Assembly (NCBI GenBank): GCA_016933965.1
Contig: JAFGTS010000026.1
Coordinates: forward strand, 44,044 to 108,043
Source: Deltaproteobacteria bacterium
Lineage (GTDB): Bacteria > Desulfobacterota > Syntrophia > Syntrophales > UBA2210
Direction of reading: 5' to 3'
Length of the DNA: 64,000 nt
This document shows, in pieces, positions 1 to 7,570 of the stretch (its first letter is position 1; the number at the start of each line of letters is the position of its first letter). The position numbers and the translations under genes were made by a program. Under the pieces are notes generated by a model that saw only the letters and a list, made by a program, of their open reading frames with translations, was not told where the DNA came from and did not search any database.

Positions 1-377
1 CAGTGCTCCTGGTTACCTTTGCGCAGCGTCTTGTAAGAACCATCTGCCCATACTGTAAGGAGGCATATAATCCTCCGGATATTGCTTTGAAAGCTTGGGG
101 ATTTACAGATGAAGAGCTGAAACAGGCGAATTTTCAGCGTGGAAAGGGTTGCAATCGTTGCATGAACACGGGTTACCGTGGACGAACAGGTGTCTTTGAA
201 GTGCTCTTCAACGACCCGGATGTCCAGGAAATGATACTTGCTGGGAAAACAGGGTCGGAGATAAACCGAGCCATGATCCAGGCAGGCCGCCTGACAACAC
301 TTCGTGATGATGCGAAACAGAAGGTATTGAAAGGGATTACCACGCTGGAAGAAGCGGCTTCAACAGTTATGCTGTAA
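1..377 (+). CDS. Type IV pilus / type II secretion assembly ATPase (PilB/GspE/MshE family), C-terminal part
   Basis: The 5' end lies outside the window; about 125 C-terminal residues are present. The family is the cytoplasmic hexameric ATPase that powers pilin or pseudopilin polymerisation. The visible part has the tetracysteine zinc-binding element (CPYC, then about 30 residues later CNRC) followed by GYRGRTGVFEVL, a family hallmark. The stop is followed after 12 bases by the platform protein gene, so the two are co-transcribed. With the prepilins downstream this fits an MSHA-like pilus ATPase (MshE) better than a secretion ATPase, but the truncation prevents a firm choice. Confidence 0.9.
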   Translation, partial: VLLVTFAQRLVRTICPYCKEAYNPPDIALKAWGFTDEELKQANFQRGKGCNRCMNTGYRGRTGVFEVLFNDPDVQEMILAGKTGSEINRAMIQAGRLTTLRDDAKQKVLKGITTLEEAASTVML

Positions 378-389
378 GGTAGGTGACAC

Positions 390-1607
390 ATGCCGGATTA
401 TTCGTACAAGGCCATAAATCAGAACGGCGATTCCGTTTCCGGGGTTATTACGGCGGAAAACGTTGATATGGCAACAACCATACTGAGCAATCAGGGGTAC
501 ATTCCTTCAAAGATTGCGGAACGTTCGGCGGTTGCATTGCTGCAATTTGAGAAGTTGAAAGCGATGATTACACCGGTGACGCCGGAAGATCTGATCATTT
601 TTACCAAGCAGTTCCGTACGATGCTCGTTGCCGGCATACAGATTGTTCAGATACTTGAGATTCTCGAGCGTCAGACGCAGAATCCGAAGCTCAAGGAAGC
701 TCTCAAGGGAATCGGTATCGATATCAAGGGAGGTGAATCGATCGCCGGAGCTTTTGAAAAATACGAACATATATTCAGTAGCCTTTATATCAGCATGCTC
801 ACAGCAGGTGAAGCAAGCGGTACCCTGCCTGATGTGCTGAAGCGACTGACATATATCCTTGAACATGAGCACAAGGTAAAGTCAGACATAAAATCCGCCC
901 TCCAATATCCGAAGCTGGTTGTTATCGCCCTCGGTGGAGCTTTTTTCATTCTTCTGACCTTTGTTATTCCCAAGTTTGAATCCATATTCAGAGGAGCCGG
1001 TATCGCTCTTCCCCTTCCGACAAGGATATGTATTGCCATGAACCTCTTTCTCAAGGAATACTGGTACCTCTTACTGGCGGCGATAATTCTGTCCATTGCG
1101 GCATACCGCCTTTATGTAAAAACCTCCAACGGAAGGTATGTGGTTGATACCCTGAAATTGAAGGTTCCCATTATCGGTCCGCTCTTCATCAAAGCCGCCA
1201 TGTCCCGTTTTGCCAGCATATTTTCTATTCTTCAGGCCAGCGGTGTTAAAATTCTCAGTTCCCTCCAGATCCTGTCCGGAACGATTGGTAATCAGGCGAT
1301 CGCCTTTGAATTTGACCGGATCAAGGAACTTGTAGAGGAAGGACGAGGTATATCGGGACCACTGAAGTCTGCAAAGTATTTTCCTCCCATGGTCATAGAC
1401 ATGATAGCCGTAGGTGAGGAAACGGGACAACTCGATGAAATGCTGAACGATGTTTCCAACCACTATGACGATGAGGTTGAGTACGCCGTAAAAAGACTCT
1501 CCGACAATATCGGTCCCATATTAATTGTTGCCCTTGCGGCGGTCGTTGGATTCTTTGCACTGGCCATCTTTCTTCCCATGTGGGATTTGACCAAGCTGGT
1601 TCGATAA
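390..1607 (+). CDS. Inner-membrane platform protein, PilC/GspF/MshG family
   Basis: 405 aa, the usual length. Two T2SSF domains are visible at about residues 70-190 and 270-395, each ending in hydrophobic membrane segments (about 170-192, 222-240 and 375-397). The protein sits in the inner membrane, couples to the assembly ATPase and feeds prepilins into the growing fibre. The short N-terminal region beginning MPDYSYKAINQNG is typical of PilC/MshG. An SD-like AGGTAGG precedes the ATG. The gene lies 12 bases after the ATPase gene, as in mshE-mshG and pilB-pilC pairs. Confidence 0.92.
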   Translation: MPDYSYKAINQNGDSVSGVITAENVDMATTILSNQGYIPSKIAERSAVALLQFEKLKAMITPVTPEDLIIFTKQFRTMLVAGIQIVQILEILERQTQNPKLKEALKGIGIDIKGGESIAGAFEKYEHIFSSLYISMLTAGEASGTLPDVLKRLTYILEHEHKVKSDIKSALQYPKLVVIALGGAFFILLTFVIPKFESIFRGAGIALPLPTRICIAMNLFLKEYWYLLLAAIILSIAAYRLYVKTSNGRYVVDTLKLKVPIIGPLFIKAAMSRFASIFSILQASGVKILSSLQILSGTIGNQAIAFEFDRIKELVEEGRGISGPLKSAKYFPPMVIDMIAVGEETGQLDEMLNDVSNHYDDEVEYAVKRLSDNIGPILIVALAAVVGFFALAIFLPMWDLTKLVR

Positions 1608-1754
1608 GATTAACAGAACCTGTCGTTGATTACATGCAATGACCTGACAATCACGGGGTAGTGCACTTCAGAACAAGCGGATACTGTCACTGAATATTGA
1701 AAGATATACAGAAAGGTATTTTATTGTTTAATGATGGGGATATAAATACAGCAT

Positions 1755-3176
1755 ATGACACATCCTCAACAGAATAAACTTTTCCGGGAAAAAAATCAGC
1801 TCAGTATCAGTCTTTATGTGCTCGTGCCCGCCATATTTGCCGGCATTTCACTCCTTTCATTCATCGTCGCCGTCAATGTAAACCGTTATCTAACCGCTGC
1901 AAAGGATACGGGATTGTTCTGGTTCGTATTCTGGAGTATCATCATTGCCGCGGCGACTTTTATAAGCGGTTTCTTGATAATATCGCTGATTATACGACCC
2001 ATGAAAACCTTTGTGGAAAAGGCTGCTGAACTCCCGGGGTTTTCTACGGAACTCTCCACAAAAAAAGGAATTGCAAGTACGAAGGATGAACTGGAAAGAT
2101 TCAACACTGTCTTCAAGGAAGTTACAAAGATCCTGGGTAAGGTGGAATCGCGGGAATATTTCCCCGAGATAATAGGGCAGAGCAAGGCCATGCGCTCCCT
2201 CTTCAATGAGATATTGCGGGTTGCGCCGACCGATTCAACTGTTCTTATCACCGGTGAAAGCGGGACCGGCAAGGAACTTATAGCCAACAGTATTTACGAT
2301 CACAGTCTCCGTAAGGGAAAGCCCTTTATCAAGCTTAACTGTGTTGCCATACCGGAAGGATTGCTTGAAAGTGAATTGTTCGGACACGAAAAGGGTGCCT
2401 TTACGGGGGCAACGGCAATGAAACGCGGAAAATTCGAGCTGGCGAACGAAGGTTGCCTCATGCTTGATGAAATCGGTGATATGCCTCTTGAAACACAGGC
2501 CAAGTTGTTACGAGTTCTTCAGGAAAAGAAATTCGAACGCGTCGGCAGCAGCAACACCATAACTGTTGATGTCAGATTCATCGCCGCGTCGAACAAGGAC
2601 CTGCAGAAAATGGTTTCTGAAGGAAAATTCAGGGAGGATCTCTTTTACCGGCTGAACGTGTTTCATCTTCATATTCCTCCCTTGAGGGATCGAAAGGAGG
2701 ACATTCCTTTACTCGCAGACTATTTTCTTCAAAGGTCCAATCGGCCGAATGTTTCGATTTCATCCCTGGCGCTCCAGTATCTCCTCACATACCACTGGCC
2801 CGGAAATGTAAGGGAACTGGAAAATACCATAGAACGGATGGCGGTGATGACAGAGACAGGCGTCATTGAACCGGGTCATATCCCTCCAAACATGGTATCG
2901 CAGGTTCTGCAGGAAGGTGGTCTGAAATTTTCAGCGGTGGAAAGTGAGGATGAGCCAGGGGAATCAATTGATCAATATCTCTCACGGATTGAGCGAAACA
3001 TGATCATCGATGCACTGACTGCTACCGCCGGAGTTCAGTCAAAAGCAGCCCGGCTCTTGGGCATAAAAGAGCGAAGCCTCTGGCATCGTATAAAAAAATA
3101 CGAAATCGATATTTCTCCCTTGAAGGAATCTGTCGGGATAGGGGGAAAAACATCAAATAATGTAGATATTAAATAA
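1755..3176 (+). CDS. Membrane-anchored sigma-54-dependent transcriptional activator
   Basis: 473 aa. Two membrane helices occur at about 19-41 and 54-80, followed by a linker and then an AAA+ sigma-54 interaction domain (about 137-375) with Walker A GESGTGKE at 167-174, the sigma-54 contact loop GAFTGA at 214-219 and Walker B LDEIGD at 237-242. A Fis-type helix-turn-helix lies near 425-450 (AARLLGIKERSLWHR). There is no receiver domain and no histidine kinase nearby, so the signal probably arrives at the membrane rather than by phosphorylation (inference). It lies between the assembly genes and the prepilin genes and is the obvious candidate activator of the pilus locus, analogous to PilR. 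Confidence 0.9.
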   Translation: MTHPQQNKLFREKNQLSISLYVLVPAIFAGISLLSFIVAVNVNRYLTAAKDTGLFWFVFWSIIIAAATFISGFLIISLIIRPMKTFVEKAAELPGFSTELSTKKGIASTKDELERFNTVFKEVTKILGKVESREYFPEIIGQSKAMRSLFNEILRVAPTDSTVLITGESGTGKELIANSIYDHSLRKGKPFIKLNCVAIPEGLLESELFGHEKGAFTGATAMKRGKFELANEGCLMLDEIGDMPLETQAKLLRVLQEKKFERVGSSNTITVDVRFIAASNKDLQKMVSEGKFREDLFYRLNVFHLHIPPLRDRKEDIPLLADYFLQRSNRPNVSISSLALQYLLTYHWPGNVRELENTIERMAVMTETGVIEPGHIPPNMVSQVLQEGGLKFSAVESEDEPGESIDQYLSRIERNMIIDALTATAGVQSKAARLLGIKERSLWHRIKKYEIDISPLKESVGIGGKTSNNVDIK

Positions 3177-3428
3177 TATTTTCTTCAAATTATGTTGGGA
3201 ATTCATCGCAGTCATCATTACTATGGGGAAAGTTAGTCGAAGCAAATTGATTATATATTCCGGTGTTCAATCATAAATAGTTGAATCAGCAACATATATA
3301 GGAAATACCAAGTAAATGCCGTTCTTTCATATATCATTCCGGTCTGTGATATACACCCGGGTATGATCTTTGCAGTAAAATCTAAGCAGACTTGGGGCGA
3401 GAGAATACAAGATGCTGGACTGTTATCT

Positions 3429-3857
3429 ATGGGGAACATTATTGAGGGGAAGCAGGGAGGGTTCACCCTGATTGAAATAGTGGCTGTTCTGGTCCTGCTC
3501 GGTATAGCTGCTGCGATTGCTGTTCCGAAGTATTTTGACATGATGCAAGGAGCAGAGAAAAAGGCATTGCAACACGCGCTGACTGAAATGCAGAGCCGGG
3601 CATGCAGTGAATTTTCACAATCATTGATTTTACATGACGGACGTGCTGATATTACCGATACGGATTCATTTGATGATCTGAACATGGGGTCAGATAGTGA
3701 AGTACTTGAAATATTGGATGGATTTCAGGGAACGTGGAGCTACATAAGCGAGACGGAAATAAGCTATTCCTTCAAACATGGACCGAAAACAGCGACGTTT
3801 CGCTTGATTCCAGGAACTGAAACGGAGCAGCCGATGATCACAATGAATATTTCATAA
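3429..3857 (+). CDS. Type IV prepilin-like protein (MshA/MshB-like), first of a tandem pair
   Basis: From ATG 3429 the product is 142 aa with a 10-residue leader ending in G, then FTLIEIVAVLVLLGIA: a class III prepilin cleavage site with Glu at mature position 5, followed by the hydrophobic assembly helix. An in-frame ATG at 3363 would give a 32-residue leader; the internal start gives a normal leader length. The product is very like the next gene (shared AIPKYFDM-type helix end, FxGTWSYxS motif and TATFxLxPG C-terminus), so the two are paralogues. It should be processed by a prepilin peptidase, which is not encoded in this window. Confidence 0.85.
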   Translation: MGNIIEGKQGGFTLIEIVAVLVLLGIAAAIAVPKYFDMMQGAEKKALQHALTEMQSRACSEFSQSLILHDGRADITDTDSFDDLNMGSDSEVLEILDGFQGTWSYISETEISYSFKHGPKTATFRLIPGTETEQPMITMNIS

Positions 3858-3861
3858 ACAA

Positions 3862-3889
3862 TTGATAAAAAACAAGAACTACATAAATA
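3862..3889 (+). promoter_or_regulatory. Candidate sigma-70-type promoter upstream of the second prepilin
   Basis: TTGATA (3862-3867) and TAAATA (3884-3889) are separated by 16 bases in AT-rich DNA directly after the first prepilin stop. Transcription from here would give a leader of about 90 bases. It would let the second, probably major, pilin be expressed separately. This is a consensus match only. Confidence 0.3.
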
Positions 3890-3988
3890 GGGACAAGAAA
3901 TGTAAAGGAGGTGAATCAAGGGAAATTTGGGGCAGATAGAATAAATAGCAAATAGAAAACAAAAAATAACGTAAAAGGAGAGAAACAG

Positions 3989-4405
3989 ATGAAAAAGATC
4001 AGAAATCAGAAAGGTTTTACCCTTATTGAAATCATCGCCGTCCTGGTCATCCTTGGAATTCTGGCGGCCGTAGCCATCCCGAAGTATTTCGATATGCAGA
4101 AATCAGCGGAAATCAAGTCGTTGGATGTGGCACTCAATGATATGAAAAGCCGAGCCGTGACGGCATTCTCGAAATCCATGCTGGAGAATGACGGAGTTGC
4201 GCAGAATATTTCCGCTTTCTCCGTTCTCGGTTTTGAATCAACAACTGATGTTACCGATGCCTATGACGATTTTGCTGGAACCTGGTCGTATGTAAGCAAT
4301 ACAGTAATCAGTTACGATGGAAATAACTTCAATTCAGCGACATTCACGCTATCTCCAGGTGATTCAGAGACCCCGCCTTCGATTACTCTGTCTATTGCTG
4401 AATAA
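3989..4405 (+). CDS. Type IV major-type prepilin (MshA-like)
   Basis: 138 aa. The leader MKKIRNQKG is followed by FTLIEIIAVLVILGILAAVA, a textbook prepilin site with Glu5. An AAGGAGAG Shine-Dalgarno sits just before the ATG (about 3974-3981). A second strong SD-like AAAGGAGG at 3903-3910 has no long reading frame behind it. The mature protein is short, has no cysteines and ends in a beta-rich region. It is followed by a strong hairpin, so it is probably the most highly expressed subunit. It is a paralogue of the preceding gene. Confidence 0.9.
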   Translation: MKKIRNQKGFTLIEIIAVLVILGILAAVAIPKYFDMQKSAEIKSLDVALNDMKSRAVTAFSKSMLENDGVAQNISAFSVLGFESTTDVTDAYDDFAGTWSYVSNTVISYDGNNFNSATFTLSPGDSETPPSITLSIAE

Positions 4406-4432
4406 TAAACAGCCTGTAGTAAATAGTCTTTT

Positions 4433-4471
4433 ATTAATGATGGGGAGATAAGTTTTCTCCCCATCATTAAT
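4433..4471 (+). terminator. Strong hairpin after the prepilin gene
   Basis: Perfect 16-bp inverted repeat with arms 4433-4448 (starts ATTAATGATGGGG) and 4456-4471, and a 7-base loop. It lies 28 bases after the prepilin stop, between convergent genes. Only a short T-run (ATTTTC) follows on the plus strand, so it may act as a terminator, as an mRNA 3' stabiliser, or both. Confidence 0.7.
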
Positions 4472-4484
4472 ATGATTTTCTAAG

Positions 4485-4524
4485 TACTGAGTATTAAATA
4501 GAGAAAAATTGACGATACTCAGTA
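4485..4524. repeat. 10-bp inverted repeat with 20-base spacer
   Basis: TACTGAGTAT (4485-4494) and its exact reverse complement ATACTCAGTA (4515-4524) lie just past the end of the minus-strand TMTC-like gene. This could be the base of a weak 3' hairpin for that gene or a protein-binding site; no T-tract follows on either strand. Confidence 0.4.
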
Positions 4525-4537
4525 TATGAGCAACGTA

Positions 4538-6598
4538 TTATTGCTTATCATCAAGAAGATTTCTGAGCGTTTCCCTTTCTTTTTCACAGGGTACATAAAC
4601 ATTGGTTGCAGCAGACCGGTCTATCTCATGAAATAATTCTTCGAAAGTTACTGAATTATTGCGCATATACCGCATGATTTCTCCTGTGACGGCAGACAGT
4701 TTTCCATGATTACCCGTCTGCCTGTAAAGATCGGCAAGGACCAGGAGGGCTATCACATCGTCGGGTTTCAAGTCACCATAATCCTCCCACGCGCGAATGG
4801 CCTTTTCATATTCTCCCATGCGGTGCATGACCTCACCAATGATCTTCAGCGGTTTGGGATCATGTTCGTTCAATTCCAGGGCTGTAATGGATTCTTCAGC
4901 TGCCTCGCGCAATCTTCCCGACTTGAGAAGAACGAGGGCGTAGTTGAAGCGGATGGAAGCATCAGTCGGCGCCACATACCGGGCCTTCCAGCTGTTCTCA
5001 AAGGCGCCTTCCAGATCACCCTTTTTCAGAAGAGCGAGGGCGATGCCGTCATAGACCTCACCGCGGGCACCATACTGCAGCGCTCTGTCATAATAGTGCA
5101 GCGCCCTGTCAACGTCGTCGGCGTTCATCAAGTAATAATAGGCAAGGTTGATAAGATAGATATAGGGTTCCGTGTTTATCGCGTATTTTTGAAGTTCCAG
5201 GGCCCTGTTCAGGTACTCTACCGCCTGTGGGTTGCCGGTTGAAAGCAGCAGTCTCCCGATTTCCCCATTGGGCCTGCTGAGTTTCGGCGCCTTTTCCAGG
5301 TTGTCCAGCCAGAAGGACGTCTCCGTGGCGAATATGCTGTTCCGCAGGAACACCGTATTTCCCTGAAGGATAATGATTATCGCCGTCACGAAGGCGATGG
5401 CCATAGCAAGCGCTTTTCTTCGTGAAGCAAAATAACGGTATGCATATATGATCCCTGCTGCAAGCGGTACGAAGAAGAGCATTGACGGCAGGTAATTTCG
5501 GTGCTCGTAGATCAGCTCCAGGGGGATGAAGGAGCTTTCTATTATATGATTGAGGAAAAAGAAGATCACACAATAAGATAAAAGAGGTCTTTTGCGTGCA
5601 AAAATAAAGGCTGCGGTCAAGATGGCAATGATGAACAGTATCGCCGGCAGGGTCGTCCAGGGGTGAAACAATGATGTGGACAACTTCACATCGTGAAGAA
5701 AGGTCAGGCGTGATCCTGCCGGGTAGAGAAGAAGGGACATATAGAAAACAATGATCCGGGCTTCTGTCAGGAGCCGCTCGTCAAGCGAGAAAGGTCTAAT
5801 TTTATAGCCGTTAAGGAGTGATGCATAGTCTGTGTATAAGGATCCGAGGATAACAACAGGAATTAGGACCAGTATGAGAATCTTGAAATTTTTTTTGAGC
5901 ACCGGTCCTGAGACCCCCTGGATGAGAAAGAGATCAAAAAGGAATATGCTGACAGGAAGCATGGCTGCGTTCTGTTTCGAGAGAAATGCAAGGATGGCCG
6001 ATATCAAGCACAAAGAATAAAATAATATTGCTGTTCCTCTTGACGGAGCGGTACGTCCCTTCAGATAGAAATACATGGCCATAATATAGAAAAGTGCCGC
6101 CATGCAGGTGATCCGCTGAACGATGATACTGACGGCGGGGACATGGACGGGACTGATGGCCCAGAGAACGGTTGCCAGCAGGGCCAGCGGAAAGGCCGTT
6201 GACCCGTAGCGGTCTTTCAACAGAGGGAGCCGGAGCGTATCCATAAGAAAGAGAAAAAGAAAGAGTGACGAAACATAGTGGATGGCAAAATTGACCAGGT
6301 GATACCCGAAAGTGGAATATCGCCCGAAATAATAGTTCAGCGCGAAGGTGAAAAATGGAATGGGCCGTTTCGAAAGATGGCCCTCGACGCGGTAAAAGGT
6401 CTTTTTGATGTCCGGCCAGGACAATTTCTTGAGATGAACGTTGACATTATCAACAATGCTGTAATAATCGTCAAAATGCCAGTCGCCTTGAAAACTGTTC
6501 GAATAGGCGGCAAGAAGAAGGACCAGCAGGAAAAGGGCGGTCAGAAAAAAAGTTCCGGTGGTCAACCGTGATGCGTTTTTCTGTGAAGTTTCGTTCAT
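4538..6598 (-). CDS. TMTC-like polytopic membrane protein with C-terminal TPR repeats (putative protein O-glycosyltransferase)
   Basis: 686 aa. The N-terminal ~410 residues hold about ten membrane helices. A GT-C-type acidic pair (HFDDYYSI) sits in the first periplasmic loop, and WAISPVHVPAV matches the conserved loop of DUF1736/TMTC proteins. The C-terminal ~250 residues are tetratricopeptide repeats. Eukaryotic TMTC proteins are O-mannosyltransferases that use dolichyl-phosphate mannose; bacterial members are largely uncharacterised. The gene is convergent with the prepilin gene, and its 5' end faces a polyprenyl-phosphate sugar synthase-like GT2. A role in pilin glycosylation is inference. 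Confidence 0.75.
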   Translation of the reverse strand: MNETSQKNASRLTTGTFFLTALFLLVLLLAAYSNSFQGDWHFDDYYSIVDNVNVHLKKLSWPDIKKTFYRVEGHLSKRPIPFFTFALNYYFGRYSTFGYHLVNFAIHYVSSLFLFLFLMDTLRLPLLKDRYGSTAFPLALLATVLWAISPVHVPAVSIIVQRITCMAALFYIMAMYFYLKGRTAPSRGTAILFYSLCLISAILAFLSKQNAAMLPVSIFLFDLFLIQGVSGPVLKKNFKILILVLIPVVILGSLYTDYASLLNGYKIRPFSLDERLLTEARIIVFYMSLLLYPAGSRLTFLHDVKLSTSLFHPWTTLPAILFIIAILTAAFIFARKRPLLSYCVIFFFLNHIIESSFIPLELIYEHRNYLPSMLFFVPLAAGIIYAYRYFASRRKALAMAIAFVTAIIIILQGNTVFLRNSIFATETSFWLDNLEKAPKLSRPNGEIGRLLLSTGNPQAVEYLNRALELQKYAINTEPYIYLINLAYYYLMNADDVDRALHYYDRALQYGARGEVYDGIALALLKKGDLEGAFENSWKARYVAPTDASIRFNYALVLLKSGRLREAAEESITALELNEHDPKPLKIIGEVMHRMGEYEKAIRAWEDYGDLKPDDVIALLVLADLYRQTGNHGKLSAVTGEIMRYMRNNSVTFEELFHEIDRSAATNVYVPCEKERETLRNLLDDKQ

Positions 6599-6792
6599 GA
6601 ACCGTCCCTGCTGTCTGAATATGCCCTATGAATCCTTCCGGCATGGTGACCACTATGTAACACAGAGTGTTGCCGCCGTCCATATAGAAGGGGAGATGCG
6701 GCGAGAGAAATACGCGGGCACGATTCCCGGTATGGTGAAAACCAGGTGAAATGTCCGCCCATTGACACCGGAAAAGCAGGAAGGGGATCGCA

Positions 6793-7545
6793 ATGTTCAA
6801 TAGCAAGCGAGTGGTAGTGGTCATGCCGGCATATAATGCCGAGCAGACCCTTCGACAGACCTACGATGAGGTTGTCGCGCAGGGTGTTGTTGATCATATC
6901 ATCGTTGTCGATGATGCAAGTCAGGATTTAACGGTGGCGGTGGCCGAAGGTCTGCCCAATGTCCAAGTCTGTCGCCATTCCAGAAACCGGGGGTACGGTG
7001 CCAATCAAAAGACCTGCTACCGGCTTGCCCTTGATGCGGGTGGCGATATCATCATAATGGTTCATCCCGATTACCAGTATACGCCACTGCTCATTCCGGC
7101 CATGGCGTCTCTGATCGCAAGCGGTCTCTACCACTGCGTGCTCGGATCACGAATCCTCGGTGGATATGCACTCAAGGGGGGCATGCCGGCATGGAAATAC
7201 GGTGCGAACAGACTCCTGACCGCCATTGAGAACCTCATGACGGGAGCGAAGCTATCGGAATATCACACGGGATACCGTGCCTTTTCGAGAGAGTTGCTCG
7301 AACGAATTTCCCTGGAGGTAAATTCCGATGATTTTGTCTTTGACAACCAAATGCTGGTCCAGATCATCTGGTACGGATACACAATAGCGGAGATCAGCTG
7401 CCCCACGAAATATTTTCCTGAAGCATCATCGATTAATTTTGGGAGAAGCCTCACCTATGGATTTGGATGTCTCTCCACTGCCATTACTTTCCGTCTTGCC
7501 AGAATGGGCCTGGTAACTTCACGGTTGTTTCCTTCAAGAAAGTGA
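6793..7545 (+). CDS. GT2 glycosyltransferase, polyprenyl-phosphate mannose/glucose synthase-like (DPM1-like)
   Basis: 250 aa single-domain GT-A enzyme without a C-terminal membrane anchor. It has the GT2 start VVVVMPAYNAE, the nucleotide-site DDAS, the RNRGYGANQK element and an HPDYQY segment in place of the usual DxD. GAAGGGG precedes the ATG. This family moves a sugar from a nucleotide to polyprenyl phosphate, making the donor used by GT-C enzymes. It lies between two TMTC-like GT-C genes, 26 bases before the second, so it probably makes their donor lipid (inference). The sugar identity cannot be told from sequence. Confidence 0.8.
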   Translation: MFNSKRVVVVMPAYNAEQTLRQTYDEVVAQGVVDHIIVVDDASQDLTVAVAEGLPNVQVCRHSRNRGYGANQKTCYRLALDAGGDIIIMVHPDYQYTPLLIPAMASLIASGLYHCVLGSRILGGYALKGGMPAWKYGANRLLTAIENLMTGAKLSEYHTGYRAFSRELLERISLEVNSDDFVFDNQMLVQIIWYGYTIAEISCPTKYFPEASSINFGRSLTYGFGCLSTAITFRLARMGLVTSRLFPSRK

Positions 7546-7570
7546 GCACTACTTGCGATAGAGGCCGGCC

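Noticed and set aside
3919..3936. Possible -24/-12 (sigma-54) promoter, GG-N10-GC, before the second prepilin
   Set aside because: Only the invariant GG and GC match; the rest of the consensus (TGGCAC and TTGCA) is poor, so it is not supported on sequence alone.
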